From Tannerellaceae bacterium (GTDB lineage Bacteria > Bacteroidota > Bacteroidia > Bacteroidales > Tannerellaceae), in NCBI GenBank assembly GCA_031284375.1, contig JAISZY010000204.1, positions 1-32,232 on the forward strand: a stretch of 32,232 nucleotides of DNA, read 5' to 3'. Position numbers and translations under genes: made by a program. This document shows, piece by piece, positions 1-8,872 of this stretch; position 1 is the first letter of the stretch, and each line of letters starts with the position of its first letter. Below the pieces are notes generated by a model. It saw only the letters and a list, made by a program, of their open reading frames with translations. It was not told the origin of the DNA and ran no database searches.

Positions 1-105
1 AATGCCATAGAGAAAGAACTAAAAACCCGCTACAAGCATTATGCCCGCCAGAATGCGCCCTTTAGTCAATATGGTTTCGGCGCCACGATGGTCACGATAT
101 GCTAA
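1..105 (+). CDS. 3' end of an upstream CDS (partial; product unknown)
   Basis: Frame 1 is open from the window edge (NAIEKELKTRYKHYARQNAPFSQYGFGATMVTIC*), stop at 103-105, same strand as and 27 nt upstream of the next gene. Confidence 0.45.
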   Translation, partial: NAIEKELKTRYKHYARQNAPFSQYGFGATMVTIC

Positions 106-132
106 GGCAAACACCGGAAATACATACTCGAA

Positions 133-612
133 ATGATAGAAATAGAACGAAAATTTACCCTCCTCTCCGGCAACTTCCGCAAGGAAGCGACCCATTCGCG
201 CCGCATCACCCAAGGATACATCTGCGCCGACGAAGGACGAACCGTACGGATTCGACTGTCCGACGGCGAAGCCTTTCTCACCATCAAAGGCCCTTCGGAC
301 CAAAAAGGCTGGAGCCGGTATGAATTTGAACAAAAGATACCCACGGCCGATGCCGTAGAACTCCTCCAACTCTGCCGGGAAGGCATCATCGACAAGATTC
401 GTTACTACATCCCCCAAGGAAAACATGTATGGGAAGTAGACGTATTTTGCGGAGAAAACGAAGGACTGGAGATAGCCGAAATAGAACTGGCCGGAGAAAA
501 CGAACCCTTCGACAAACCCGCCTGGCTGGGAAAAGAAGTAACCGGCGATGAAAGATACTACAACGCCATGCTCGCCCATACGCCCTACAAACAATGGAAA
601 AATAAAGATTGA
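133..612 (+). CDS. CYTH domain protein (class IV adenylate cyclase / inorganic triphosphatase-like)
   Basis: N-terminal MIEIERKF signature, alternating E/R/K strand motifs (TVRIRLSDGEAFLTIKGP, RYEFEQKIP, WEVDVFCGENEGLEIAEIEL). Confidence 0.9.
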   Translation: MIEIERKFTLLSGNFRKEATHSRRITQGYICADEGRTVRIRLSDGEAFLTIKGPSDQKGWSRYEFEQKIPTADAVELLQLCREGIIDKIRYYIPQGKHVWEVDVFCGENEGLEIAEIELAGENEPFDKPAWLGKEVTGDERYYNAMLAHTPYKQWKNKD

Positions 613-630
613 CATTAAATAAAAAGTAAT

Positions 631-2784
631 ATGAAAAAATGGTTTGCCCTATGGACATTGTCCGTTATCACCCCCGGCCTCTATGCCGACGAAGGTATGT
701 GGATGCTTCCTTTGCTGAAGCAACAACGATTCTCCGAGATGCAAGCCCTGGGATTAAAACTCCAGGATTACCACATCTATCACCCCGATTCGTCTTCCCT
801 GAAAGACGCCGTAGTTATTTTCGACGGCGGATGCACCGGCGAAATCATCTCGTCCGACGGATTAGTACTCACCAACCATCACTGCGGATACAGCCGGATA
901 CAACAACACAGCTCGCCCGAACACGATTACCTGACCAACGGCTATTGGGCTACAACGCGCAAAGAAGAATTGCCTAATCCGGGACTGAGCGTCACCTTTA
1001 TCGAAAAAATAGAAGACGTAACCGAATACGTGCTCTCACGCCTCGAAAAAGACGACGACCCTACGGGCATGAACTTTCTCTCCGCCACATACCTGAACGC
1101 GCTGGCAGCAGAAAAACTTGGCCGGCAATTCCTCCGCGAGCATCCCGGCACGGAAGTAGAAATCAGAGCCTTCTATGGAGGAAACCAATACTATATGTTC
1201 ACCAAAAAACGATACGCCGACGTCCGGCTGGTAGGAGCGCCGCCCTCGTCGGTCGGAAAGTTCGGCGCCGATACGGACAACTGGATGTGGCCCCGTCATA
1301 CGGGCGACTTCTCGCTCTTCCGCGTCTATGCCGACGCCAACGGCAACCCGGCCGAATATTCCGAAACCAACCTCCCCCTTCGCCCCAAACGCTGGCTCCG
1401 CATCTCAACGCGAGGCATAGAAGAAAACGATTTCGCCATGATGATAGGCTTTCCCGCACGCACAAACAAATACTACACCTCGTGGGAAGTGGCCGAACGA
1501 CGCGACATAGACAACGCCATACGCATCCATATCCGTAACCTCCGACAGCAAATCATGCTCGAAGAAATGCTGAAAGACCCCGCCCTGCGCATCCGCTACG
1601 CCAACAAATACGCCTCCTCGACCAATGCCCACAAAAACGCGGAAGGCTCATCCTGGGCTATCAACAACCGCAACCTGGAACAGGTAAAGCAAGCCGAACA
1701 AGACCGCCTGATTGCCTGGGCCAAACAAACAAACAAGCCGGACTATCCCGATGCCCTGCGGATGATGGAACAAATCGTGACAGACAGGAAGAGCCTACGC
1801 TATCGGAGCGTGTTACTCGACGAAGCCCTGCTGCGCGGAATAGAATTTACCGGCATACCCGTCGATATTCAGCCCGTGGTCGATGCGCTGAAAGGGAACG
1901 ATAAACAAAAACGGCAAGAACAAATCCGATTGCTCGCCATGGCATACCGTCGCTTTTTCAACGCCAATTATTCGCCCCAATTGGACAAGAAAATAGCCAA
2001 GGTAATGCTGAAGGAATATCGCCGCCTGGCCGCTGCGTACCACCAGCCGGCTTATTTCGCCGTGATCGACAAGAAATTCAAAGGCAACACCGATCGCTTT
2101 GTAAACTATCTTTTCGAAAACTCTATCTACGGAAAGTCCGAAAACTTCAGCGCCTTCCTCGAACGCCCTTCGGCCCAAGCCCTCGAAAAAGACCCGATGA
2201 TTCTCTTCGCCCAAGCCGTACAAAACGAACGGAAAGCCATCGCTTCGGCCTTGAACGAGTTCGACGTCGCCTTGGCATCCGAACATCGCAACTACGTAAA
2301 AGGTTTGTTGGAAATGCAAGACGGAGCGCATTTCCCCGACGCCAATTCAACCATCCGCCTCACCTACGGACAGAAGAAAGGATACGCCCCGCGCGATGCC
2401 GTTTATTACGAAAGTCAGACTACACTCCACGGCGTGATGGAAAAAGAAGACCCCAACAACTGGGAATTTGTCGTACCCCCACGTCTGAAAGAACTGTACG
2501 AAGCGCAGGATTTCGGCCCTTACCGGATGTCCAACGGAAAGATGCCCGTAGCCTTCACCCTCAACACGCATACAACGGGCGGAAACTCCGGCAGCCCCGT
2601 ACTGAACGCAACCGGCGAACTGATAGGCATCAACTTCGACCGTAATTGGGAAGGCGTAGGAGGCGACATCCAATACCTGCCCGACTATCAGCGAAGCATC
2701 ATCGTAGACATCCGCTACGTTCTCTTCCTTATCGACAAATACGCCGGCGCCGGCTATCTGCTAAAAGAAATGGAGATAGAATAA
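631..2784 (+). CDS. dpp11: S46 family dipeptidyl-peptidase, DPP11-like
   Basis: S46 motifs GGCTGEIISSDGLVLTNHHCGY (catalytic His) and TTGGNSGSPVLN (catalytic Ser); NFDRNWEGVGGD has Arg at the position thought to set Asp/Glu specificity. Confidence 0.9.
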   Translation: MKKWFALWTLSVITPGLYADEGMWMLPLLKQQRFSEMQALGLKLQDYHIYHPDSSSLKDAVVIFDGGCTGEIISSDGLVLTNHHCGYSRIQQHSSPEHDYLTNGYWATTRKEELPNPGLSVTFIEKIEDVTEYVLSRLEKDDDPTGMNFLSATYLNALAAEKLGRQFLREHPGTEVEIRAFYGGNQYYMFTKKRYADVRLVGAPPSSVGKFGADTDNWMWPRHTGDFSLFRVYADANGNPAEYSETNLPLRPKRWLRISTRGIEENDFAMMIGFPARTNKYYTSWEVAERRDIDNAIRIHIRNLRQQIMLEEMLKDPALRIRYANKYASSTNAHKNAEGSSWAINNRNLEQVKQAEQDRLIAWAKQTNKPDYPDALRMMEQIVTDRKSLRYRSVLLDEALLRGIEFTGIPVDIQPVVDALKGNDKQKRQEQIRLLAMAYRRFFNANYSPQLDKKIAKVMLKEYRRLAAAYHQPAYFAVIDKKFKGNTDRFVNYLFENSIYGKSENFSAFLERPSAQALEKDPMILFAQAVQNERKAIASALNEFDVALASEHRNYVKGLLEMQDGAHFPDANSTIRLTYGQKKGYAPRDAVYYESQTTLHGVMEKEDPNNWEFVVPPRLKELYEAQDFGPYRMSNGKMPVAFTLNTHTTGGNSGSPVLNATGELIGINFDRNWEGVGGDIQYLPDYQRSIIVDIRYVLFLIDKYAGAGYLLKEMEIE

Positions 2785-2808
2785 GGAATACTCAAAATAT
2801 CCACTACG

Positions 2809-2931
2809 CCTGGATTGCTTCACCCTTCGGGTTCGCAATGACGTGCCCCCGCCACCTCCGTCCTTGCGAACCCGGAGGGTGAAGCAAGCCAGCGCTGCCC
2901 CGTCATTGCGAACAGGGTGAAGCAATCCAGG
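2809..2931. repeat. REP-like palindromic repeat cluster (three copies, one inverted)
   Basis: cctggattgcttcacccttcgggttcgcaatgacg (2809-2843) is the near reverse complement of cgtcattgcgaacagggtgaagcaatccagg (2901-2931); a third diverged copy tccttgcgaacccggagggtgaagcaagcc lies between them. Confidence 0.85.
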
Positions 2932-2976
2932 GAACCTTATAACAACCATAGTTTACTTACACATAAAATTATTTTT

Positions 2977-3423
2977 ATGAGAACACATTCCATTTATTTC
3001 ATCCTTCTCTTCGCCCTCTTATCCTTAGGAGGATGTGCAGATAAGAACAGCGAAGAAGAAGAAAATATTGAGGGTATATTAGAACCCTCTCAACGCATCC
3101 TGGGGCAATGGCAAGAAATTGCCTGCGGAAACGAATATAATCCCGAACTCCCCCCCACCTCTCAGACCATTGAGTTCTTTTCCGGCGGAACGTATTACGG
3201 CGCCTATGGCTTCCATAACGGCTGGAATGTTGGCAAGGCTGATTACCAAATAGCATCCGATTCATTGATTTTGTCCCGAGAAGGCAGCCGTATACATATT
3301 TACCGGTACATTTTTATCGGCAAAAAACAACTTCTGGTAGATCACATCTATGGCGATGTGCCATACGTAATGACTATACCTAAATATCATATTTTCGAAC
3401 GAATAAACACCCAAAAACCATGA
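2977..3423 (+). CDS. Small lipoprotein, paralogue 1 of 3 (lipocalin-like/beta-barrel suspected)
   Basis: Signal peptide with lipobox LSLGGC-ADKN; shares ILGxWQEIAxGNxxxPEL...IEF..GT and IxxRIN with the ORFs at 4364 and 4822. Confidence 0.8.
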   Translation: MRTHSIYFILLFALLSLGGCADKNSEEEENIEGILEPSQRILGQWQEIACGNEYNPELPPTSQTIEFFSGGTYYGAYGFHNGWNVGKADYQIASDSLILSREGSRIHIYRYIFIGKKQLLVDHIYGDVPYVMTIPKYHIFERINTQKP

Positions 3424-4343
3424 AACAGCTTATTTGTATTTTCCTTGCGCTTTTAAGCAGCGGCATCGCAGTTTCCGCACAAGTGTATAGCTACTATTAT
3501 GATAGCAGGGATGCATTTTGCAAGTTTCCGCAGTTGAAACCGGTTTACGACCGTGCATTTATAAAATCCATGCCTTCTTTCAATGTAGACAGCCTGCTGG
3601 AAGAAGACAGAAAACAGGAAGAAGGAGGCCTCTGGAAGGGACCCTTCCGCTTTGGATACGCTTTTGATGTGGATTACACGCTAAACGACGGGCAATGGAC
3701 GGTAGAAGAAGACAAACGCATCTGGCGCCTGCGTTTCTATTCCAAAGGAGCTTATTCCCTCAATTTTGTTTTTTCCGAAATGAACCTGTCGCCGGACGCC
3801 GAACTATACATCTTCAGTACGTATGGATATATGGTCTATGGGCCGGTAACGCAATACCAAATCCTTACAACGGGGAATTTCCTGTCCGATTTGCTGATAG
3901 GAGACGATGTAGTGATTCAATTAATAGAGTCTGCCGCTACGAAAGAGGAATCGAAGTTGAGAATTTCGCGCGTGGTTCATGGCTACCACAACACGTATGA
4001 GGGAAGGTATTCTCCACCGGATACTCCGCCATCCACCACCCCATGTATAAGTTCCTATTCCGATATCCTCACAATGAAAAACCCCATAACAAGCAACAGT
4101 TACACGGTTGTTTCGGGAACAAACAAGCAGGTTACGGTTTCTTTTCCCTACGATGAAAACACCGTACCGGTAAACCGGACCATCGCCTGGTCGCTATACA
4201 ATTCTTCCGGCGCATTGGCAGCAAGCGGACGTATCGCGGCGCAAGGCGGAACGCTGAACTTCGGCAACCTGCCAAGCGGCATCTATGTGCTTTCGCTCGA
4301 CACGGAAGCCACCCCGTATACCCACAAGATTGTTCTGAAATAA
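3420..4343 (+). CDS. T9SS-exported protein: protease pro-domain-like N-terminus fused to a type A sorting domain
   Basis: Signal peptide MKQLICIFLALLSSGIAVSAQ; IWRLRFYSKGAYSLNFVFSEMNLSPDAELYIFS...ISRVVHGYHNTY resembles the N-terminal region of Bacteroidetes trypsin-like/lysyl-endopeptidase precursors; C-terminal NLPSGIYVLSLDTEATPYTHKIVLK resembles a T9SS type A CTD. Confidence 0.7.
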   Translation: MKQLICIFLALLSSGIAVSAQVYSYYYDSRDAFCKFPQLKPVYDRAFIKSMPSFNVDSLLEEDRKQEEGGLWKGPFRFGYAFDVDYTLNDGQWTVEEDKRIWRLRFYSKGAYSLNFVFSEMNLSPDAELYIFSTYGYMVYGPVTQYQILTTGNFLSDLLIGDDVVIQLIESAATKEESKLRISRVVHGYHNTYEGRYSPPDTPPSTTPCISSYSDILTMKNPITSNSYTVVSGTNKQVTVSFPYDENTVPVNRTIAWSLYNSSGALAASGRIAAQGGTLNFGNLPSGIYVLSLDTEATPYTHKIVLK

Positions 4344-4363
4344 AAACACAACACGATCCGATT

Positions 4364-4795
4364 ATGCAACTAAAAACATTTTCCATAATTCCTATTTTCT
4401 TCGCCCTCTCATACTTGAGCGAATGTGGAGACTACTACAACATAGAACCCACTGCGAAAACTATCCTGGGGAAATGGCAAGAGATTGCCCGCGGAAACGA
4501 TTGGTATCCCGAACTCGAACCCGATGGACACATCATTGAATTTCTACCCGACGGAACAATGCCCGAAGGAACTTATCACAGTGGCTCTTTCACCCTCAGT
4601 CTGATTGGAATCCGAACGTCAAGCTACCAGATAGACGAAGAGTTTGTGTATCTGAACAGCGGCAAGCCGCTGATAGGGTATACCTACCAATACAGCTTTA
4701 GCGGAACAGATACGCTCCGGATGGATCTTATCTCCGGTGTGAGGACATTTTCCATGGGAACCCCTCTTTTTAATATCTACAAACGAGTAAAATAA
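4364..4795 (+). CDS. Small lipoprotein, paralogue 2 of 3
   Basis: MQLKTFSIIPIFFALSYLSEC lipobox-like; ILGKWQEIARGNDWYPELEPDGHIIEFLPDGT and FSGTDTLRMD closely match paralogue 3. Confidence 0.8.
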   Translation: MQLKTFSIIPIFFALSYLSECGDYYNIEPTAKTILGKWQEIARGNDWYPELEPDGHIIEFLPDGTMPEGTYHSGSFTLSLIGIRTSSYQIDEEFVYLNSGKPLIGYTYQYSFSGTDTLRMDLISGVRTFSMGTPLFNIYKRVK

Positions 4796-4821
4796 ATTCA
4801 CTCATAACACCCCACATCATT

Positions 4822-5244
4822 ATGCAACTTAAAACAATTTATCTAATCCTTGCCCTCGCCCTCTTGGTTCCAACAGGATGCGCAGACAATAACGAGGAAC
4901 AAGAAGTAACGATGGAAATCCGGGAACTCTTCCTGGGGAAATGGAAAGAAATCGCCCGCGGAAATGATCTACATCCCAAACTCGAACCCGATGGACACAT
5001 CATTGAATTTCTGCCGGACGACACCTATCATGCTTATTTCGACAATGGAGAAGTTTCAACAAGCAGCTACCGGATAGATGCAGAATTTATGTACTACGAC
5101 GGCGGAACACCCCCCAGCGGATTTACTTACCGATACGGTTTCTCCGGCACAGACACGCTCCGGCTGGATTATGTGACCGGAAATCTAACCAAAATATCAT
5201 CTACCCCTCTTTTTAATATCTACAAACGAATAAACACCCCGTGA
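4822..5244 (+). CDS. Small lipoprotein, paralogue 3 of 3
   Basis: MQLKTIYLILALALLVPTGC lipobox; FLGKWKEIARGNDLHPKLEPDGHIIEFLPDDTY, FSGTDTLRLDY and TPLFNIYKRI shared with paralogue 2. Confidence 0.82.
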   Translation: MQLKTIYLILALALLVPTGCADNNEEQEVTMEIRELFLGKWKEIARGNDLHPKLEPDGHIIEFLPDDTYHAYFDNGEVSTSSYRIDAEFMYYDGGTPPSGFTYRYGFSGTDTLRLDYVTGNLTKISSTPLFNIYKRINTP

Positions 5245-5327
5245 ACCATGAAACAAAACATCGCAGCCGGCCTTACCCCTTAAAAACGGCAAGGCCGACT
5301 GATTTTTGTTTAAGAATCATTCACATT

Positions 5328-5611
5328 CAACGCTTCGCACAAATTCTAAACCTTGATCAACGTTTCATTCAACGTTTCGCGCAAAATATATTTTACAAAA
5401 ATTTATATTCAACGCTTCGCGCAAATTCTAAACCTTGATCAACGTTACAATCAACGCTTCGCGCAAATTCTAAACCTTGATCAACGTTACAATCAAGGCT
5501 TCGCACAAATTCTAAACCTTGATCAACGTTTCATTCAAGGCTTCGCGCAAATTCTAAACCTTGATCAACGTTTCATTCAAGGCTTCGCGCAAATTCTAAA
5601 CCTTGGTCAAA
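5328..5611. repeat. 42-bp tandem repeat array, about 7 copies (copy 2 degenerate)
   Basis: Unit caacgcttcgcgcaaattctaaaccttgatcaacgtttcatt at 5328, 5370 (40-bp degenerate), 5410, 5452, 5494, 5536, 5578. Confidence 0.95.
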
Positions 5612-5712
5612 TTTTTTTTTGAAAAAAACAGTTGCATATATTGTTTTTTTTCCCATATTTGTGCCCAATAGAAAAACATACCATTTATATATTCATCTAA
5701 AAAATAACGATC

Positions 5713-6903
5713 ATGCTGGAAATAATTATTCAACCCTCAGTGATGGGAAAATTGCGAAATGCCGAACATTTCGATATGCTCTTCAACGTTGTCCTCCACG
5801 TAAAAAGCAAAGGAGAACTGAAACCCGCCGCCCTTCTGACCTCTTGGAACGCCTTCGATCAAGCCTTCGACCACGAAGACAAAATCTACAAACGAGCTGC
5901 CAAACGCGAAGAAACAACCCTCATTAAAGCCGCCCACGAAAAACGAAAAAAATCCTATATGGGATTCAAATATCTGGTCGAAGCCGCCTCTTACGACGGA
6001 ACTCCTGCCTCGCAGGATGCCGCCAAACTGATCCTCTCCGTAATGGAAAACTATCACAGCGCCTATTATGCGCCCATGACGGAGGCCTCGGCCCTCTTCG
6101 TGAACCTTGTCCAAGACATGGAAAAAGAAAATCACGCCGACAAAGTGGCCCTCATCACCGGAGCAGCCGTAGCGCTGGCCAACCTCAAGGCAAACAACGA
6201 AGCCTTTATAACCCTCATGGCCGGACGTACCTTTGCCGAAGAAGAAGCCAAAGTGGAAGGCACCATGAGCGACGCCCGAAAACAAACAGACCAGAAATTC
6301 ACCCTCTTTGCCGAAGACGTGAACGCCTTCTACCGAACCAACGAAAGAGCAGCGACCAAAGACCCCGAAGTAAGCGCCCTGCTGGCCGACATCATCGTCT
6401 TTATCAACTCCTATATCCACAAATACGAAACAACCTATTCCCGCCGCAATGCCAAATATCACAGCGGCGGCAACAAACCCTCGCAACCCGACGAAGAACT
6501 CCCCGACGAACCGGCCCAACCCGCCATCCCGGAGTTCTCCATCAACGCCCAGGAAACATTGGGCAACAGCTCCGTCATCTCCGGCTACGGCACCCAGATG
6601 ACCCTCCGCGCTACCGACCCAGAGGCCTTTGCCGACGTACTCTACCCCGTAGCCCGCGGCGGTATCCTGAAGCTCGCCTATCCCGAAACGGAAAACGCAG
6701 AACTTTACCCCATAGCCGATTTCCTGTTCGACACCGACGGCACAACCCCCATCGGCCTCTTGGTAGACGCCCCGAACGCCTACACAGCCTTTGCCAAACC
6801 CTTCGTCGCCTCCGGCCCGGCAGAGACCCAGGTATTGAAAGACGACCAACTCTTAGCCATCCTCTTAGAGGTACAGTTCCCGGCTACAATGAGCGAAGGG
6901 TAA
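5713..6903 (+). CDS. DUF6261-like hypothetical protein
   Basis: 396-aa ORF, N-terminus MLEIIIQPSVMGKLRNAEHFDMLFNVVLHV...LTSWNAFDQAFDHEDKIYKRAAKREETTLIKAAHEKRKKSYMGFK resembles DUF6261 proteins of Bacteroidales. Confidence 0.65.
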   Translation: MLEIIIQPSVMGKLRNAEHFDMLFNVVLHVKSKGELKPAALLTSWNAFDQAFDHEDKIYKRAAKREETTLIKAAHEKRKKSYMGFKYLVEAASYDGTPASQDAAKLILSVMENYHSAYYAPMTEASALFVNLVQDMEKENHADKVALITGAAVALANLKANNEAFITLMAGRTFAEEEAKVEGTMSDARKQTDQKFTLFAEDVNAFYRTNERAATKDPEVSALLADIIVFINSYIHKYETTYSRRNAKYHSGGNKPSQPDEELPDEPAQPAIPEFSINAQETLGNSSVISGYGTQMTLRATDPEAFADVLYPVARGGILKLAYPETENAELYPIADFLFDTDGTTPIGLLVDAPNAYTAFAKPFVASGPAETQVLKDDQLLAILLEVQFPATMSEG

Positions 6904-6916
6904 TATCGTTCGCCAC

Positions 6917-8108
6917 ATGCAACAGATAGCGATAAAAAATTTCGGCCCTGTAAAAGAAGGGATTGTTCATATAAATAAAGCTACCGTATTAGTCGGCAAT
7001 CAAGGCTCCGGCAAAAGTACGGTAGCTAAACTTATCTCAACGTTTATCTGGATAGAAAAAGCCTTGGTACGCGGCGATTACGACAAAAAATGGTTTGAAA
7101 GTAAAAACAAACTGAAAAATCAATACCTCGCCTACCACCGCATAGAGAATTATCTTTACCCCGATACGGAAATCCAATATCAAGGTAGCGCTTATATCAT
7201 CCAATATCGGGAAGGAAGGATGTTGATAACAGAAACATCCGAAAATACATACCCGCTACCTCAAATTATGTATGTTCCGGCCGAAAGAAATTTTCTTTCC
7301 TACATAAAAGATGCCAAGGGATTCAAACTATCATCGGCCTCCTTGCGGGAGTACAATACCGAATATTTTAACGCCAAACAAGCCATGAAAGGCGCCATAC
7401 GGTTGCCCATTAACGATACGGATGTAGAATACAACAAACAATACGACAATCTGTATCTGAAAATTGCCCAGGATAAAAAAATAGAAATATCGGAAGCCTC
7501 CAGCGGTTTTCAATCGTTTGTTCCCTTGTATTTGGTATCGGATTATCTGGCCAATTCGGTAAAATCTCGCCCGGATAAGAAAGAAGCCATAAGTAGCGAG
7601 GAAGAAAATCGTTTCAAGAAAGGCGTACAGGCTATATGGGCAAACGAAACTTTAACCGACGAGCAAAGCCGCCTTGTCTGCAAGATTTACCAAAACGGCA
7701 TTTATCAATATTGTAGAAGAACCGGAACAAAACCTTTTCCCTACGTCTCAATGGAAAATGTTGCAAAGTTTGTTGGAATTTAACAAGATGAACAACGGCA
7801 ATAAACTGATTCTAACCACACACAGTCCGTATTTAATCAACTATTTAACCTTGGCCGTAAAGGCAGGGGAGTTAAAACAACAAATTAAAACAAACGCACA
7901 AAGAAACAGTTTGGAACGAATCGTACCGTCGGAAGCAACAATTGATGCAAAAGATTTATCCATATACGAATTGGACGAACAGCGCGGAAGTATTCAACCG
8001 CTTAAAACATACGAAGGACTCCCCTCGGATGAAAACCGGCTTAATAAGATGCTGGATGAAGGCAATGAATTGTTTGCTCAACTCATCGAAATTCAACAAC
8101 AGTTATGA
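6917..8108 (+). pseudogene. AAA family ATPase (COG4938-like) split by an apparent +1 frameshift near 7692-7695
   Basis: Walker A GNQGSGKSTVAK in ORF 6917-7783; Walker B INIVEEPEQNLFP and LILTTHSPYLINYL in ORF 7674-8108. Removing one A from AAAA at 7692-7695 joins them as ...CKIYQTAFINIVEEPEQNLFP... Confidence 0.8.
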
Positions 8109-8132
8109 GTGCAAAGAAAACATTCCCTCTGT

Positions 8133-8858
8133 TTAGTTTTTTCGATTCTGCCAAACAATATCATTCGCCACATGCACCGTATGGCAAGCCGCAAAGGCGG
8201 CGGTTTCGGTACGGAGCCGGCTTTGTCCCAACGAAACCGCGCGGAATCCCTGTCCGCAGGCCTCGTCTATTTCTTCGGGGCTGAAATCTCCTTCCGGACC
8301 AATCAGAATCAACGTATTTTCTCCCGGTGAACAGGCGCGGGCCAAAAGGAGATTTTCTTTTTCCCGGCAATGGGCAATAAATTTATGTCCGTCGAAAGGT
8401 TGCCGAACAAAGGCCGAAAAATCCGTCATCCCCCTGCCCAGGCTGGGCAATGTAGCTTTGCCGGATTGCTTCATGGCCGAGATAAGAATCTTTTCCAAAC
8501 GCGACGTATTCACTTCGCTTCGTTCGGAAAAGCGGCATTTCAGAAACGTAATGGCATCGATGCCCACTTCGGTGGCTTTTTCGCAAAACCACTCCATCCG
8601 GTCTATATTTTTGGTGGGAGCCACGGCGATGTGGAGGCGGAAATTCCAAAGAGGCGCCGTAGCGTATCGTTCTGTGATAGTTACTTGGCAATGTGCAGGA
8701 TTCGTGGAGCGGAGAACGGCCTTGTAGAAAAAGCCCTTACCGTCGGCGAGCAACACCTCGGCGCCTTCTCCCAGGCGGAGTACGCGGAGAGCGTGACGGG
8801 CTTCTTCTTCCGGCAATTCGGGATTCAGCGCAATGTGGGGCGCAAAGAATATCGGCAT
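8133..8858 (-). CDS. rsmE: 16S rRNA (uracil(1498)-N(3))-methyltransferase RsmE
   Basis: MPIFFAPHI...EEARHALRVLRLGEG, KNIDRMEWFCEKATEVGI, LILIGPEGDFSPEEIDEA, GQSRLRTETAAFAACH. Alternative start at 8876 (ATGA overlap with the upstream gene). Confidence 0.92.
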   Translation of the reverse strand: MPIFFAPHIALNPELPEEEARHALRVLRLGEGAEVLLADGKGFFYKAVLRSTNPAHCQVTITERYATAPLWNFRLHIAVAPTKNIDRMEWFCEKATEVGIDAITFLKCRFSERSEVNTSRLEKILISAMKQSGKATLPSLGRGMTDFSAFVRQPFDGHKFIAHCREKENLLLARACSPGENTLILIGPEGDFSPEEIDEACGQGFRAVSLGQSRLRTETAAFAACHTVHVANDIVWQNRKN

Positions 8859-8872
8859 AGAGAATGGTTGGC

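Noticed and set aside
5353-5622. 89-aa ORF (QRFAQILNLDQRF)n
   Set aside because: Period of 42 is a multiple of 3, so openness follows automatically from the repeat; no start context or function seen
5737-6849. 370-aa minus ORF antisense to the DUF6261-like gene
   Set aside because: Composition (G/V/F-rich, no domain) is typical of the reverse strand of a codon-biased gene; the plus ORF has a better start and context
7660-7710. Programmed ribosomal frameshift in the ATPase as the default explanation
   Set aside because: No convincing slippery heptamer or RF2-like site; simple insertion or sequencing error in A4 is more economical, so kept only as an alternative
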